From contig JBCCGK010000044.1 of assembly GCA_039029315.1 (NCBI GenBank), forward strand, positions 1 to 64,000: a stretch of 64,000 nucleotides of DNA, read 5' to 3'. Source of the DNA: JBCCCJ01 sp039029315. Its GTDB lineage: Bacteria; Bacteroidota; Bacteroidia; J057. Below are positions 35,182-44,406 of the stretch, piece after piece. A program made the position numbers and the translations under genes. Positions within the stretch are counted from its first letter, which is position 1; each line of letters begins with the position of its first letter. A model generated the notes under the pieces. The model saw nothing but the letters and a program-made list of their open reading frames with translations, did not search any database and was not told the origin of the DNA.

Positions 35182-36687
35182 ATGGCTCGCCAGATTGGGC
35201 TAATTACCTTGTTCTTTCTTGTATGTTTACCCTCCTTCGCTCAAACCTCGGAGTTTCCCATTGCCATCAAGGCTGGTGGCGGGATGCTCAGTTATTTTGC
35301 TCATCCAGGAGATCCTCCCCTCACGAATTCCTCCTTCCATCCTACCATTGAACTAGGCGTCAGTAAATATCTGGCGGGTGGATTTGATTTTCGTAGTCAG
35401 TTGACCTTTGCGCCCAATGTCAACTATCCTATTGGGGAGCAGTTGTTTCAGACAGGACCACTGTTCGATATGAATTATCTCCTGGCATTTAAATTCAATA
35501 ATGGTGTATTCTTTCGGGAAAGTGCCTTTATTGGACCATATCTTATGTTTGGGGTTGGAGGCAGTTATGTCAAAAATCATCCTGATGCCTATCTCCCATT
35601 AGGAGGTGGCGTTCAATTCCGCGTCAACCCAAGAATGAGTTTTCGGGTAGAAACGGTGAAAAAGATATCTGTCAACAAGAATGTGCAGAATCTCGCGCAT
35701 GCACTTGCATTTGTGTATAATTTGGGGTCTCCCTCTGAAATTCCTCCAGGCACGATTCCCAAAGAGATTGAAGAAGAATTGGTTGCAGCCAATTTGATGC
35801 CCAGAGACAGTGATTGGGATGGCATTGTAGATCATGAAGATGACTGCCCGAACCATCCAGGTTTTATCCAATTCATGGGATGTCCAACCGCGGATCAGGA
35901 AGAGGATGAAGTCTACGCCCTGGATCAGACAAGCCTATCAACGACAGATGCTGAGATGGCAAGCGCCCCAGATCCGGAATCAATGTCACAGGATGAATCC
36001 ATGAGTTTTGAGACCTTGAGTTCTTTGGTTGAATTAGGAGACTCTCCTGATGTCGGTGCCCAGTTGAACAACACGAATCCGCCAGCTGTTGAGTCAGAAC
36101 CAATTGCGGAATCATCCGCTAGCTTTGATCTGGCTGAAGCCATCACAGAAGCAAGCGAATCAGACACTTATCTCCCAGATGAGCCGGAACCTGAATCCCA
36201 GGAAGTGATTGCAGAATCTACCAGCGTAGCTCTCGCTCCAGTTCAAGCAGCCCCAGTAGAAGTAGCTCCTCAACCAGAGCCAGCTCCTATGGCAGAACCA
36301 GTGATTGCCAGCACTCAAAAAATGAGTAGTCCTTGTTCCAGTGAGCAACTACCGAGCACAAAAGACAGTCCTATATTCTTTGCCTATGGCAGTCATGAAT
36401 TGAAAGGAGAAGCCAAGGGCAAACTAAAAGAACTTGCCGATGTACTCAATTCCTGTGAGGAATTACAACTCGTCCTTGAAGGACATACTGATGATGTCGG
36501 CACTGAGAATGACAATTTGGTTCTCTCCATTATGCGCGCATTCAATGTAAAGTATTACCTCGTATATGAATATGGAATAAGTCAATCCAGAATCAGTTCC
36601 CGGGGATTGGGTGAAATGAATGCGTACGCGACAAATTCTCATAACAAAGAGAAAAACAGAAGAGTCGATTATACCTTCGTATTCTAG
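35182..36687 (+). CDS. OmpA family protein with long acidic linker
   Basis: A 501-residue relative of its neighbours. Signal peptide from the ATG at 35182 (MARQIGLITLFFLVCLPSFAQ), a beta-barrel-like domain to about 215, a single TSP3-like repeat (DSDWDGIVDHEDDCP), then a linker of about 150 residues rich in Glu, Ser, Pro and Ala, and a C-terminal OmpA domain (about 385-501). The OmpA core GHTDDVGTENDNLVLSIMRA keeps the peptidoglycan-binding Asp and Arg. The longer frame from 35059 would start inside the preceding terminator and lacks a signal, so 35182 is preferred. Confidence 0.88.
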   Translation: MARQIGLITLFFLVCLPSFAQTSEFPIAIKAGGGMLSYFAHPGDPPLTNSSFHPTIELGVSKYLAGGFDFRSQLTFAPNVNYPIGEQLFQTGPLFDMNYLLAFKFNNGVFFRESAFIGPYLMFGVGGSYVKNHPDAYLPLGGGVQFRVNPRMSFRVETVKKISVNKNVQNLAHALAFVYNLGSPSEIPPGTIPKEIEEELVAANLMPRDSDWDGIVDHEDDCPNHPGFIQFMGCPTADQEEDEVYALDQTSLSTTDAEMASAPDPESMSQDESMSFETLSSLVELGDSPDVGAQLNNTNPPAVESEPIAESSASFDLAEAITEASESDTYLPDEPEPESQEVIAESTSVALAPVQAAPVEVAPQPEPAPMAEPVIASTQKMSSPCSSEQLPSTKDSPIFFAYGSHELKGEAKGKLKELADVLNSCEELQLVLEGHTDDVGTENDNLVLSIMRAFNVKYYLVYEYGISQSRISSRGLGEMNAYATNSHNKEKNRRVDYTFVF

Positions 36688-36734
36688 CATGAAGATTTTT
36701 TAACTTCATTGGCCATATACGAAACTGGCACTAA

Positions 36735-36775
36735 GGACCTTAAGCGAAGATGATTCGCTTAAGGTCCATTTTTTT
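36735..36775 (+). terminator. Strong terminator after the second OmpA-family gene
   Basis: A perfect 14-bp stem (36735-36748 with 36754-36767) with a 5-nt loop is followed by A and seven T residues. It ends transcription 48 bp after the stop codon. Confidence 0.92.
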
Positions 36776-37079
36776 GCTGTCTTTTTTTTTATACAAAGGC
36801 CTGTATTCATTTCTACACATCGAATTACTTGCTTTTTCCAAAATTCAGGACAACCATTAATACGTAAGAAATGACATATAAACCGGGAAAAGCTCCCAAT
36901 CAGCTCAAAGCGTGCATTTCTCTAACAAAGATTGTCTTTCTTTATGGAAAACCTAATGTTGTTCTGGCCGGATTTTTGTGAAGTTGGTGCAGAGAGGTGT
37001 ATGAAGACAAAACGATATGAATCAATCTCTGCCCAAAACGAAAGGTCCGGTTGGAAGATTTTGCAAACAACCTACGCAA
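36776..37079. other. Intergenic region before the third OmpA-family gene
   Basis: About 300 bp without a supported gene between the strong terminator and the third ompA-like start. It must hold that gene's promoter, but no convincing TAnnTTTG element or RNA motif was seen. Confidence 0.45.
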
Positions 37080-38333
37080 ATGACCTTCAAAAACTTTTTT
37101 ACGTTCCTTGCTGCTTTATGCCTTGCAATTCCATTCAGTAACGCTCAAACCAGTGATTCCAGATGGATGGCTGGTTTATCCGGAATTTTTCTTGACTATC
37201 AGGGTCCCCTGACTGGCGATTATACCCAGGTTCGGACATTCGACCCAGGAATCACAATGGGAGCACATGTCTACCTGAGCCCATTGTTGAATCTTTCTCT
37301 TAACTCAAGTTTTGTTCCCGAAGCCACTTATCCAGTATCAGCAGATGACTTCTTAAGCACATCCTTGATAGATGTGAATACCCTGATTCGTGTGAAAGCC
37401 AACAATGACAAGCTTCTTCGTGAGGATGCCTTGTTTGCTCCATACATCGGAACAGGTTTTGGACTGAATACAGCTAGTAACAATATTCGGATGTATGTAC
37501 CAGCTGTTCTGGGTGTGCAGCTTCAAATCAGCAAGAATTTCAGCTTGCAATTTGAAACCACCTACAAACAAAGTATTGCGAAAAATCAACATCAACCTCT
37601 TACGCATACTGCAGGCTTTGTATTTGCCTTGAGTGAAAACAAAAAGAAGGTCAAAGAACCAAAAGAAAAGAAAGAGCCAAATACTGAAATGGATCTGCTT
37701 GCCGATTCTGATGGCGATGGTGTCGCAGACAGAGATGACATTTGCCCGGATGTAAAAGGAAAAGCCATGTATCTTGGCTGTCCTGAAGAAGAATCTACAG
37801 ATCCAATCGCAAAGAATGAGACACCACCTACCCAACCAAGTCCTCGACCTCAACCACATAAACCTAGCACGCCAGAACCTTCCAGTGCACAAAAAGAGCC
37901 AGCTGTTACAGAATTGAACATCAGCTCCAGCATTGCGAATGAACCCTTGCGTCCAGTTAGTCAAGCGGATATCGCTTATCTTGACGAAGCCATGTCCAGT
38001 GTCTATTTTGAGAAGGGAAGTGATGAATTGGCTTATTCTAGCCTAGGTGTTCTGGATACGGTTGCGATGATCCTCAATAGAAACTCACAATACAATCTAG
38101 AGGTTTTGGGGCATACTGACAATACTGGTTCTCAAAACAACAATCTCGTCCTCTCTATCAAGAGAGCCTTCAAGGTCAAATACTATCTTGTGTATGAGAA
38201 AGGAATCAGAATGAGCCGGATCAACTCAGATGGCTATAGTTCTGCCGCTCCAATCTCTGATAATGACACTGCTCAGGGAAGAGCCAAAAACAGACGAGTA
38301 GAATTCAAACTGACTCCTTCTTCCAGAAGATAA
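37080..38333 (+). CDS. OmpA family protein with one TSP3 repeat
   Basis: A 417-residue outer-membrane protein. The ATG at 37080 gives a clean signal peptide (MTFKNFFTFLAALCLAIPFSNAQ); an earlier in-frame start adds 21 residues. A beta-barrel-like domain to about 190 is followed by a Lys/Glu stretch, one TSP3 repeat (DSDGDGVADRDDICP), a Pro-rich linker and a C-terminal OmpA domain with GHTDNTGSQNNNLVLSIKRA and NRRVEFKL. The shared LSIxRAFxVKYYLVYExGI pattern shows that this gene and the one at 35182 are close duplicates. Confidence 0.9.
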   Translation: MTFKNFFTFLAALCLAIPFSNAQTSDSRWMAGLSGIFLDYQGPLTGDYTQVRTFDPGITMGAHVYLSPLLNLSLNSSFVPEATYPVSADDFLSTSLIDVNTLIRVKANNDKLLREDALFAPYIGTGFGLNTASNNIRMYVPAVLGVQLQISKNFSLQFETTYKQSIAKNQHQPLTHTAGFVFALSENKKKVKEPKEKKEPNTEMDLLADSDGDGVADRDDICPDVKGKAMYLGCPEEESTDPIAKNETPPTQPSPRPQPHKPSTPEPSSAQKEPAVTELNISSSIANEPLRPVSQADIAYLDEAMSSVYFEKGSDELAYSSLGVLDTVAMILNRNSQYNLEVLGHTDNTGSQNNNLVLSIKRAFKVKYYLVYEKGIRMSRINSDGYSSAAPISDNDTAQGRAKNRRVEFKLTPSSRR

Positions 38334-38362
38334 ATCATACTTCCCTTACACAAAACGATTTT

Positions 38363-38395
38363 GGCCTATGGTTTTCAGAAACCATAGGCCATTTT
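38363..38395 (+). terminator. Terminator after the third OmpA-family gene
   Basis: A perfect 12-bp stem GGCCTATGGTTT/AAACCATAGGCC (38363-38374 with 38379-38390), 4-nt loop, then ATTTTC. As it lies between converging genes it may also serve the minus-strand TRAP gene, though the T-run on that side is weaker. Confidence 0.82.
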
Positions 38396-38411
38396 CATGT
38401 ATTCCTCCTCT

Positions 38412-39536
38412 TCAGGATTGAAGTTTAGAATAAAATATTTCTTCGGTAAAAGCTGACCACGCCCCCGCCTTCTTCTGGAAGTCAGAATAGGAATCATATA
38501 CTTTTTTGACCAAAGGATCCGCAGCACACATATCTTGTAGCACCGTGGCTGTCAGTTCCTTGAGAGCATTCAATACTTCATCTGGAAATTGCCTGATTTC
38601 TACAGAAGATTCTTCTCGAATCTTTTGTAAGTATTCCGCATTTCGGGCCTCAAATTCGGACAAGGTCCAGATAGATTGTCGATAGATGGCAGTTTTGAGG
38701 ATTTCCTGCAAATCTGATGGCAGTCCTTCGAATTTTTGACGATTGACCATTGTCTCCAGTACTGTGCCCGCTTCATGCCAACCCGGATAATAATAGTACT
38801 TGGCAATGTTGTGGAATCCCATTGTATAGTCATGAAAAGGTCCGATCCATTCCGTAGCATCAATGACCCCGCGTTCAAGATTGGTAAAAATCTCTCCCCC
38901 GGCTACATTCACAGCCGTCCCTCCCGCCTGTGTCAAAACCTTTCCACCGAGTCCGGGTATACGCATCTTCAATCCCTTAAGGTCAGCAAGATTATTAATT
39001 TCCTTATTGAACCATCCCCCCATCTGAACCCCGGTATTTCCCGCCGGAAATCCCATAATATCGAATGGTTTGTAGACTTCGTCCCACAACTCCTGTCCTC
39101 CACCAGATACAATCCAGGAAGTCATCTGTTGCGCATTCATGCCAAAGGGGACGGAGGCAAAAAACTGAGCCGCAGGAACCTTTCCAGCCCAGTAATATGC
39201 TGCCCCATTTGCCATCTCTGCTGTACCCAAACTGACTGCTTCAAAAGACTCAAGGGCTGGTACCAATTCTCCTGCCCCAAAAACATCAATACTCAGTCGA
39301 CCTCCTGACATTCGCTTTACCCATTCCGCCATTTCTTTACAGCCAACTCCCAAAATTGGAAAGTTGGGAGGCCAGGTAGTAACCATATTCCATCGATACT
39401 TTTTGTTCGTGATGATGTTTGGTCCTTCTCCCTGTTGTTGCGGTCCCTCATCTGTGCATGCGCCACCCAATACACTGGCACCTGCCAATGTGACAGCAGC
39501 ACGCGATAAAAATTTTTTTCTCGTTAGTTTTGCCAT
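38412..39536 (-). CDS. TRAP transporter substrate-binding lipoprotein (TakP-like, orphan)
   Basis: A 374-residue DctP-family binding protein resembling the TakP branch that binds 2-oxo acids (WPPNFPILGVGCKEMAEWVKRMSGGRL, WIGPFHDYTMGFHNIAKYYYYPG). The N-terminus has a twin-arginine-like RKKFLSRAA run and a lipobox LGGAC, so it looks like a Tat-exported lipoprotein. The start is ATG 39536, which puts this signal at residue 1; an upstream frame would bury it. No DctQ or DctM membrane subunits are nearby. It is divergent from the moeB-like gene with 75 bp between starts. Confidence 0.85.
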   Translation of the reverse strand: MAKLTRKKFLSRAAVTLAGASVLGGACTDEGPQQQGEGPNIITNKKYRWNMVTTWPPNFPILGVGCKEMAEWVKRMSGGRLSIDVFGAGELVPALESFEAVSLGTAEMANGAAYYWAGKVPAAQFFASVPFGMNAQQMTSWIVSGGGQELWDEVYKPFDIMGFPAGNTGVQMGGWFNKEINNLADLKGLKMRIPGLGGKVLTQAGGTAVNVAGGEIFTNLERGVIDATEWIGPFHDYTMGFHNIAKYYYYPGWHEAGTVLETMVNRQKFEGLPSDLQEILKTAIYRQSIWTLSEFEARNAEYLQKIREESSVEIRQFPDEVLNALKELTATVLQDMCAADPLVKKVYDSYSDFQKKAGAWSAFTEEIFYSKLQS

Positions 39537-39611
39537 GAGATTTTTGTCATGAGTATTCTGTAGCAAAGTCGGCAATTTTGCCAATTCTTCAAAACAAGCA
39601 ATTAAGACGGT

Positions 39612-40781
39612 ATGAAGATTCAGTTTAGCAAAGAAGAGCTTGAGAGATATAGTCGTCATTTGATTATCCCAGAATTCAACATTGAAGGACAAAGAAAATT
39701 AAAAGCAGCAAAGGTCCTTGTCATAGGCAGTGGTGGGCTCGGAAGTCCCCTCCTCCAGTATCTTGCTGCTGCTGGTGTCGGGCATATTGGAATTGTCGAT
39801 TATGATACAGTGGATGAGACCAATCTACAGCGGCAGGTCTTGTTCGGTATCGAGTCTGTCGGCAAACCCAAGGTGAATGAAGCAAAGAATAGAATACTAT
39901 CGATCAATCCCCACATCCAGGTTGATACATATGAAACCCAATTGACTTCACACAATGCCCTGGAGATCATCAGTCCCTATGATTTGGTGGCTGATGGCAC
40001 AGATAATTTTCCCACTCGATATTTGGTCAACGATGCCTGCGTATTGTTGGAAAAACCCTGTGTTTATGCCTCCATTTTTCAGTTTGAGGGGCAAGTTTCT
40101 GTCTTCAATCTTCAAGATTCGGAGGGACAAAGAGGTCCCAATTATCGCGATCTTTTTCCCTCTCCTCCCCCACCCGGAATGGTTCCAAGCTGTGCAGAAG
40201 GTGGCGTATTAGGCGTGCTGCCTGGCATCATAGGATCGATTCAGGCATTGGAGGTAATCAAGGTTCTGACAGGCATAGGCGAACCTCTCTCAGGTAGATT
40301 GTTTTTATTTGATGCCTTGAGTTTTATGACACGAACATTAACTTTTGGCAAAGATCCTTCGAATCCAATCAGCGGAGAGACTCCCAGCCAGACAAGTCTG
40401 ATCGACTATGAGCAATTTTGTGGTGTGCCTCCAGTTGAGAAAGATTCGATCGATCATCTTGGGATCAAATCTATATCTGTGCAGGAGTTGCAGAGATTGA
40501 TTCATCAAGAAGTCGATGTCCAACTCATTGATGTGCGAGAACCTTATGAGTATGAGATCGTAAACATTGGAGCTCGCTTGATTCCCAAAGGTCAGATTGC
40601 ACAACGATTGGATGAGATTCAGCGGAACAAACAGGTAATTTTACATTGTAGAAGTGGGATCCGAAGTGCAAACGTCATCCATACACTTGAATCCGATCAT
40701 GGATTTGACAATCTTTACAACCTTGAAGGGGGAATTCTGGCTTATGCAAAAGAAATAGATTCCTCTCTCCCAATATATTAG
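39612..40781 (+). CDS. MoeB/ThiF adenylyltransferase-rhodanese fusion
   Basis: A 389-residue two-domain protein. Residues 1-250 are an E1-like adenylyltransferase: GSGGLGSPLLQYLAAAGVG (nucleotide loop), DYDTVDETNLQRQ, and ADGTDNFPTRYLVND. Residues about 285-389 are a rhodanese domain with the persulfide site CRSGIRS. Such MoeZ-like proteins adenylate the C-terminus of sulfur carriers (MoaD/ThiS) and pass sulfur to them. The paired CxxC zinc site seen in E. coli MoeB is not visible here. cysH follows 63 bp downstream, suggesting a sulfur-assimilation link. Confidence 0.92.
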   Translation: MKIQFSKEELERYSRHLIIPEFNIEGQRKLKAAKVLVIGSGGLGSPLLQYLAAAGVGHIGIVDYDTVDETNLQRQVLFGIESVGKPKVNEAKNRILSINPHIQVDTYETQLTSHNALEIISPYDLVADGTDNFPTRYLVNDACVLLEKPCVYASIFQFEGQVSVFNLQDSEGQRGPNYRDLFPSPPPPGMVPSCAEGGVLGVLPGIIGSIQALEVIKVLTGIGEPLSGRLFLFDALSFMTRTLTFGKDPSNPISGETPSQTSLIDYEQFCGVPPVEKDSIDHLGIKSISVQELQRLIHQEVDVQLIDVREPYEYEIVNIGARLIPKGQIAQRLDEIQRNKQVILHCRSGIRSANVIHTLESDHGFDNLYNLEGGILAYAKEIDSSLPIY

Positions 40782-40844
40782 CCCTCTTTTGTGAGGCAGT
40801 GCTCTTTGACGTATCGGAAGTTGGACCTTTTAACATCTAACATT

Positions 40845-41498
40845 ATGGATGCAAAAACCCTGTGTGCAACTTATGCACCATATGATCACCGAAAAAGATT
40901 GGAGATGATCTTTCGGGACTTCGACAGGGTGCTGGTAACGTCATCATTCGGGACTACATCAGCCATTTTATTACATTTTCTCCAACAGGTGCGGCCGAAT
41001 CATCCGGTGTATTTTATTGATACCAAATATCATTTTGAGGAGACCCACCACTACAAGCAGACGCTTGAACAACGCTGGAAGTTGAACGTCCAGGATTTAC
41101 AACCTGGTTTCAATGCACATGCGTACACACGAATGGACTTTACCTGGACACATGATCCGGATGTTTGCTGCTTTGTGAACAAAGTAGAACCGCTCGAAAA
41201 ATTAAAAGCGAGGCATGACATCTGGATTTCCGGGATGCTTGGAAGTGGCAACACTAACCGGGCCAATCTTGATTTATTTAGGCGAGATGGAGATTTGTTT
41301 CGATTTTATCCCTTGAGTGATATCTCTCCGGAAGAAGTCGAAATCATGAAAGTCATTTATGAACTCCCTTCTCACCCACTGGAGCGACAAGGATACGAAT
41401 CTGTGGGCTGTATGCACTGTACCATCCAGGGAAATGGAAGAGCTGGAAGATGGGCTGGAAGTTCTAAATCAGAATGTGGCCTTCATCTCCTCTCATAA
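40845..41498 (+). CDS. cysH: Phosphoadenylyl/adenylyl-sulfate reductase
   Basis: A 217-residue assimilatory sulfate reductase. PP-loop-like TSSFGTTSAILLHFL at the N-terminus, VYFIDTKYHFEET, and two cysteine pairs (DVCCFVNKVEPL and GCMHCT) that in this family bind a [4Fe-4S] cluster and mark APS-type reductases. It ends with the catalytic ECGLH. The start at ATG 40845 was chosen; an earlier in-frame start adds 18 residues unlike the family. It reduces APS (or PAPS) to sulfite with thioredoxin. It lies downstream of moeB-rhodanese on the same strand. Confidence 0.93.
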   Translation: MDAKTLCATYAPYDHRKRLEMIFRDFDRVLVTSSFGTTSAILLHFLQQVRPNHPVYFIDTKYHFEETHHYKQTLEQRWKLNVQDLQPGFNAHAYTRMDFTWTHDPDVCCFVNKVEPLEKLKARHDIWISGMLGSGNTNRANLDLFRRDGDLFRFYPLSDISPEEVEIMKVIYELPSHPLERQGYESVGCMHCTIQGNGRAGRWAGSSKSECGLHLLS

Positions 41499-41546
41499 GA
41501 AAACAACAGATTCCGTACAAGATTCCCATCTCAATATGATGGATCT

Positions 41547-41588
41547 AGCCGGACAAATCTTCTAACAAGGATTTGTTCGGCTTTTTTA
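41547..41588 (+). terminator. Terminator after cysH
   Basis: A 13-bp stem AGCCGGACAAATC/GATTTGTTCGGCT (41547-41559 with 41570-41582, one G-T pair), 10-nt loop, then a T-run. It also overlaps the stop of the convergent YihY gene. Confidence 0.82.
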
Positions 41589-42542
41589 TTCTGGTTCAGG
41601 AAGCCGAATTCGTCCCTTTTTGAAGGAAGCAATGTCAATTGCTGCATTCAACTCAAATCCGATGAGCAACATGATTGAAATATAATAAAACCAGACCATC
41701 AGGAGAATGATGGCTCCCAGTCCTCCATATATCCAATCAAAATCGGCAAAGTTTCTGAAATAGTATTTCAAGCCAATCATGGCCACCATGATGAGCAATC
41801 CCGCTGCAATCACCCCTGGCGAGACAAACTTCCATCTTTGGTGGGTAGCTGGTGCCAGATAATAAAGGGTCGCAATGGATAAAAAAGTAGCAAAAATAGT
41901 CAGGACAAAATTGAGTGTTCGACTTACAAAAAATTGAGTCGTTTTGCTAATCCAGTCAAGGATTTGAAGCGATTCCAACAGACGATCACCCAACAGTTGC
42001 ATCATGACTGAGCTGACTATGATGGCGCCCAAAGCCAATAGAATCAAGAGAGCGACTCCATAGAGCTGCCACAAAGTCCGCCGCCTGAAGACTTCTTCCC
42101 GCTTGGTAAATGCCTTCATCATGGCGATGATTCCTCTGGTGGAACCCCACAAAATCAATACAACTGATAATATCAGCAGATATATATTGGGGCTTCTGTT
42201 TGAAAATGCCTGAAGACGTTCGTCCAGATTGACTGAGGCCAGACTTTCTTCGGGATTTGGGACAAATTGTTCAATAAACTTAAAGACCTGTTCCAGCAAT
42301 CCCTCTATTGGAAACAAGGGCAAGACCAGATATGCCAATAAGAGTATAGGGAAGAGAGAAAAGAAAAACTGATAAGCCATGGCAGAGGCCATCAGGGTAA
42401 ACTTACTGTCCATCAGGGCAGTAAAAAAAAATCGGAGCACATCATAGAGACCCATCCCTTGAAAGCCCGGCAACTCAATCTTGCGAAGCAGGATCAGGAA
42501 GCGAGCTACAGATCGTCGGATCTGACTTTGAAGTGTCTTCAT
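41586..42542 (-). CDS. YihY/BrkB family membrane protein
   Basis: A 318-residue inner-membrane protein of the YihY/BrkB family, with about six transmembrane segments and the family motifs MASAMAYQFFFSLFPILLLAYL and YLAPATHQRWKFVSPG, then a late IYGGLGAIILLMVWFYYISIMLLIGFELNA. Function in the family is not settled. The ATG at 42542 is preferred over a GTG at 42557 that overlaps the previous gene. It is the last gene of a minus-strand set with thioesterase, rhodanese and ychF, separated by 4-15 bp gaps. Confidence 0.87.
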   Translation of the reverse strand: MKTLQSQIRRSVARFLILLRKIELPGFQGMGLYDVLRFFFTALMDSKFTLMASAMAYQFFFSLFPILLLAYLVLPLFPIEGLLEQVFKFIEQFVPNPEESLASVNLDERLQAFSNRSPNIYLLILSVVLILWGSTRGIIAMMKAFTKREEVFRRRTLWQLYGVALLILLALGAIIVSSVMMQLLGDRLLESLQILDWISKTTQFFVSRTLNFVLTIFATFLSIATLYYLAPATHQRWKFVSPGVIAAGLLIMVAMIGLKYYFRNFADFDWIYGGLGAIILLMVWFYYISIMLLIGFELNAAIDIASFKKGRIRLPEPE

Positions 42543-42546
42543 TTTC

Positions 42547-42963
42547 TTATTCTTCACCTGGCCAGTTGTTGGTGACAGCGGCCAGGATAAAATCTGGAAC
42601 TCTTATCGGTCTTTGAGAGGAAGGCTCGAAAAAGGCTAGGCGAACTTTGCCTGATACCAATTTCTCGCCAGCTTCATTGAAAATTACATATTCTGTCAGA
42701 AAGCTACTCCGAGGCAGTTCTGGCAAAGTGGTTCGGATGGTTAGCAGGTCATCATAGCGGGCAGGACGATGATATTTGATCGCCAGGTCCGCCACTGGCA
42801 TGAGGATTCCTTGTTCTTCTACGAATTTATAGGTGATGCCCAACTTGCGGATCAACTCCACCCTTCCAACCTCAAAGTATTCTGCATACTTTCCATAGTA
42901 TACAAAGCCCATTTGATCGGTTTCACCATATCGAACACGCAATTGGGTATCATGAACAATCAT
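42547..42963 (-). CDS. YbgC-like acyl-CoA thioesterase
   Basis: A 138-residue hot-dog-fold thioesterase. RVRYGETDQMGFVYYGKYAEYFEVGR at residues 9-34 is the 4HBT/YbgC signature, including the Asp in TDQMG that activates water. It likely hydrolyses short or branched acyl-CoA; substrate is not visible. Starts 9 bp after the rhodanese stop, in the ychF-rhodanese-thioesterase-yihY run. Confidence 0.9.
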   Translation of the reverse strand: MIVHDTQLRVRYGETDQMGFVYYGKYAEYFEVGRVELIRKLGITYKFVEEQGILMPVADLAIKYHRPARYDDLLTIRTTLPELPRSSFLTEYVIFNEAGEKLVSGKVRLAFFEPSSQRPIRVPDFILAAVTNNWPGEE

Positions 42964-42972
42964 ACTGACTTG

Positions 42973-43293
42973 CTAATCGACATCGAAAGTAGGATCGATC
43001 TCGGCTTTCCAGGCCAGCATGCCGCCACTCAGGTTCCGAGGATTTGAAAACCCTTGCTGTTGTAGAAAAGCAGTCGCCCGGCCACTTCTTCCTCCAGATC
43101 GACAGATCAAAACAACTTCCTGCTCTTTCCACTTAGCCATCTCCGCCAATTTAGTTGGAATTGTCCCCAGAGAGATCTTCTCCACCCCTTCCAGGTGCTG
43201 TTGGTCCCACTCATGTTGTTCCCGTACATCTATCATTATCGGTGCTGTTTCCGCATCGATTCTTTGCTTCAATTCATTTACAGTTATGTCCAT
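42973..43293 (-). CDS. Single-domain rhodanese
   Basis: A 106-residue rhodanese-fold protein with the persulfide-forming cysteine in ICRSGGRS and the CDC25-like IDVREQHEWDQQHL. It transfers sulfane sulfur or acts as a redox sensor. No signal peptide. It lies 15 bp after ychF and 9 bp before the thioesterase. Confidence 0.92.
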   Translation of the reverse strand: MDITVNELKQRIDAETAPIMIDVREQHEWDQQHLEGVEKISLGTIPTKLAEMAKWKEQEVVLICRSGGRSGRATAFLQQQGFSNPRNLSGGMLAWKAEIDPTFDVD

Positions 43294-43308
43294 GTCAGGG
43301 TAATTTGA

Positions 43309-44406
43309 TTAAACGTTAAAGCGAAAATGCATAATATCTCCGTCTTCCACCACATATTCTTTTCCTTCAATCGATAATTTGCCTGCATCTTTCACAGCAG
43401 CCTCCGATCCATAATCAAGCAAATCTCGATACTTCATCACCTCAGCGCGAATAAATCCGCGCTCAAAGTCTGTATGAATCACTCCGGCTGCCTGTGGTGC
43501 TTTTGTCCCATGGTGGATCGTCCAGGCTCGAACTTCTTTCTCTCCAGCAGTAAAGTATGTATCAAGCCCAAGTAAATCATAAGCAGACCGGATGAGGACA
43601 TTCAAACCAGGTTCTTCCAAGCCTACAGATTCCAAAAACTCCTGAATCTCCGCCTCGTCCTCAAACTCTCGCAATTGTTCCTCAAATCCAGCAGAAATAA
43701 TCATCAATCCCGCATCCTCATCCTTGATGGCCTCTTTGACAGTTTCTACAAAAGCATTCCCGCCTGGCAAGCTGTCTTCATCCACATTACAGACATACAA
43801 TACTTTTTTTTCTGTCAACAAGCCTACCTCTTTCATAAAATCCTGTTCAGCCTCCGTTCGGTCCAGTGTCCTCAAGTTCAGGCCCTTCTCCAGGTGCGCA
43901 ATATATTTTTTCACAATCTCCACTTGTTTCATCGCCTCCTTGTTGCCCCCTTTGGTCATCTTTTTGGTTCGCTCAAGCTTGCGTTCCAGCACTTCCAAAT
44001 CCTTCAATTGAAGCTCGATATCAATGATTTCCTTGTCCCTGACAGGATCTACCCCGCCCTCAACATGCACAATATTGTCATCAGCAAAACAACGAAGGAC
44101 ATGCAAAATGGCAGAACATTCACGAATGTTGCCTAAAAACTGGTTTCCCAGGCCTTCTCCTTTGCTAGCTCCTTTCACCAGACCTGCTATATCGACAATC
44201 TCCACAACAGCTGGGATCGTTTGTTTGGGTTGTACCAGCTTTGTGATAGTATCCAGACGAAGGTCCGGAACGGGAATCATACCAATATTTGGCTCAATTG
44301 TACAGAATGGATAATTCGCTGACTCAGCCTTGGCGGATGAGAGTGAATTGAACAAAGTTGATTTCCCCACATTTGGCATCCCGACTATTCCACATTTAAA
44401 TCCCAT
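43309..44406 (-). CDS. ychF: YchF (Obg-like ATPase)
   Basis: A 365-residue translation-factor-like P-loop ATPase. GIVGMPNVGKSTLFNSL at 6-22 is the P-loop; VCNVDEDS carries the nucleotide-base motif in which Glu replaces the usual Asp and favours ATP; and a TGS domain follows near the C-terminus (YFTAGEKEVRAWTIHHGTKA). It binds ribosomes and is linked to redox stress. It is the first gene of the four-gene minus-strand set. Confidence 0.96.
   Translation of the reverse strand: MGFKCGIVGMPNVGKSTLFNSLSSAKAESANYPFCTIEPNIGMIPVPDLRLDTITKLVQPKQTIPAVVEIVDIAGLVKGASKGEGLGNQFLGNIRECSAILHVLRCFADDNIVHVEGGVDPVRDKEIIDIELQLKDLEVLERKLERTKKMTKGGNKEAMKQVEIVKKYIAHLEKGLNLRTLDRTEAEQDFMKEVGLLTEKKVLYVCNVDEDSLPGGNAFVETVKEAIKDEDAGLMIISAGFEEQLREFEDEAEIQEFLESVGLEEPGLNVLIRSAYDLLGLDTYFTAGEKEVRAWTIHHGTKAPQAAGVIHTDFERGFIRAEVMKYRDLLDYGSEAAVKDAGKLSIEGKEYVVEDGDIMHFRFNV

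Noticed and set aside
37353..37964. 203-residue minus-strand open frame inside an OmpA gene
   Set aside because: Opposite a clear OmpA-family gene; low-complexity, Trp/Phe-rich and without family resemblance.
38736..39308. 190-residue plus-strand frame opposite the TRAP binding protein
   Set aside because: Antisense to a clear DctP-type gene with no support of its own.
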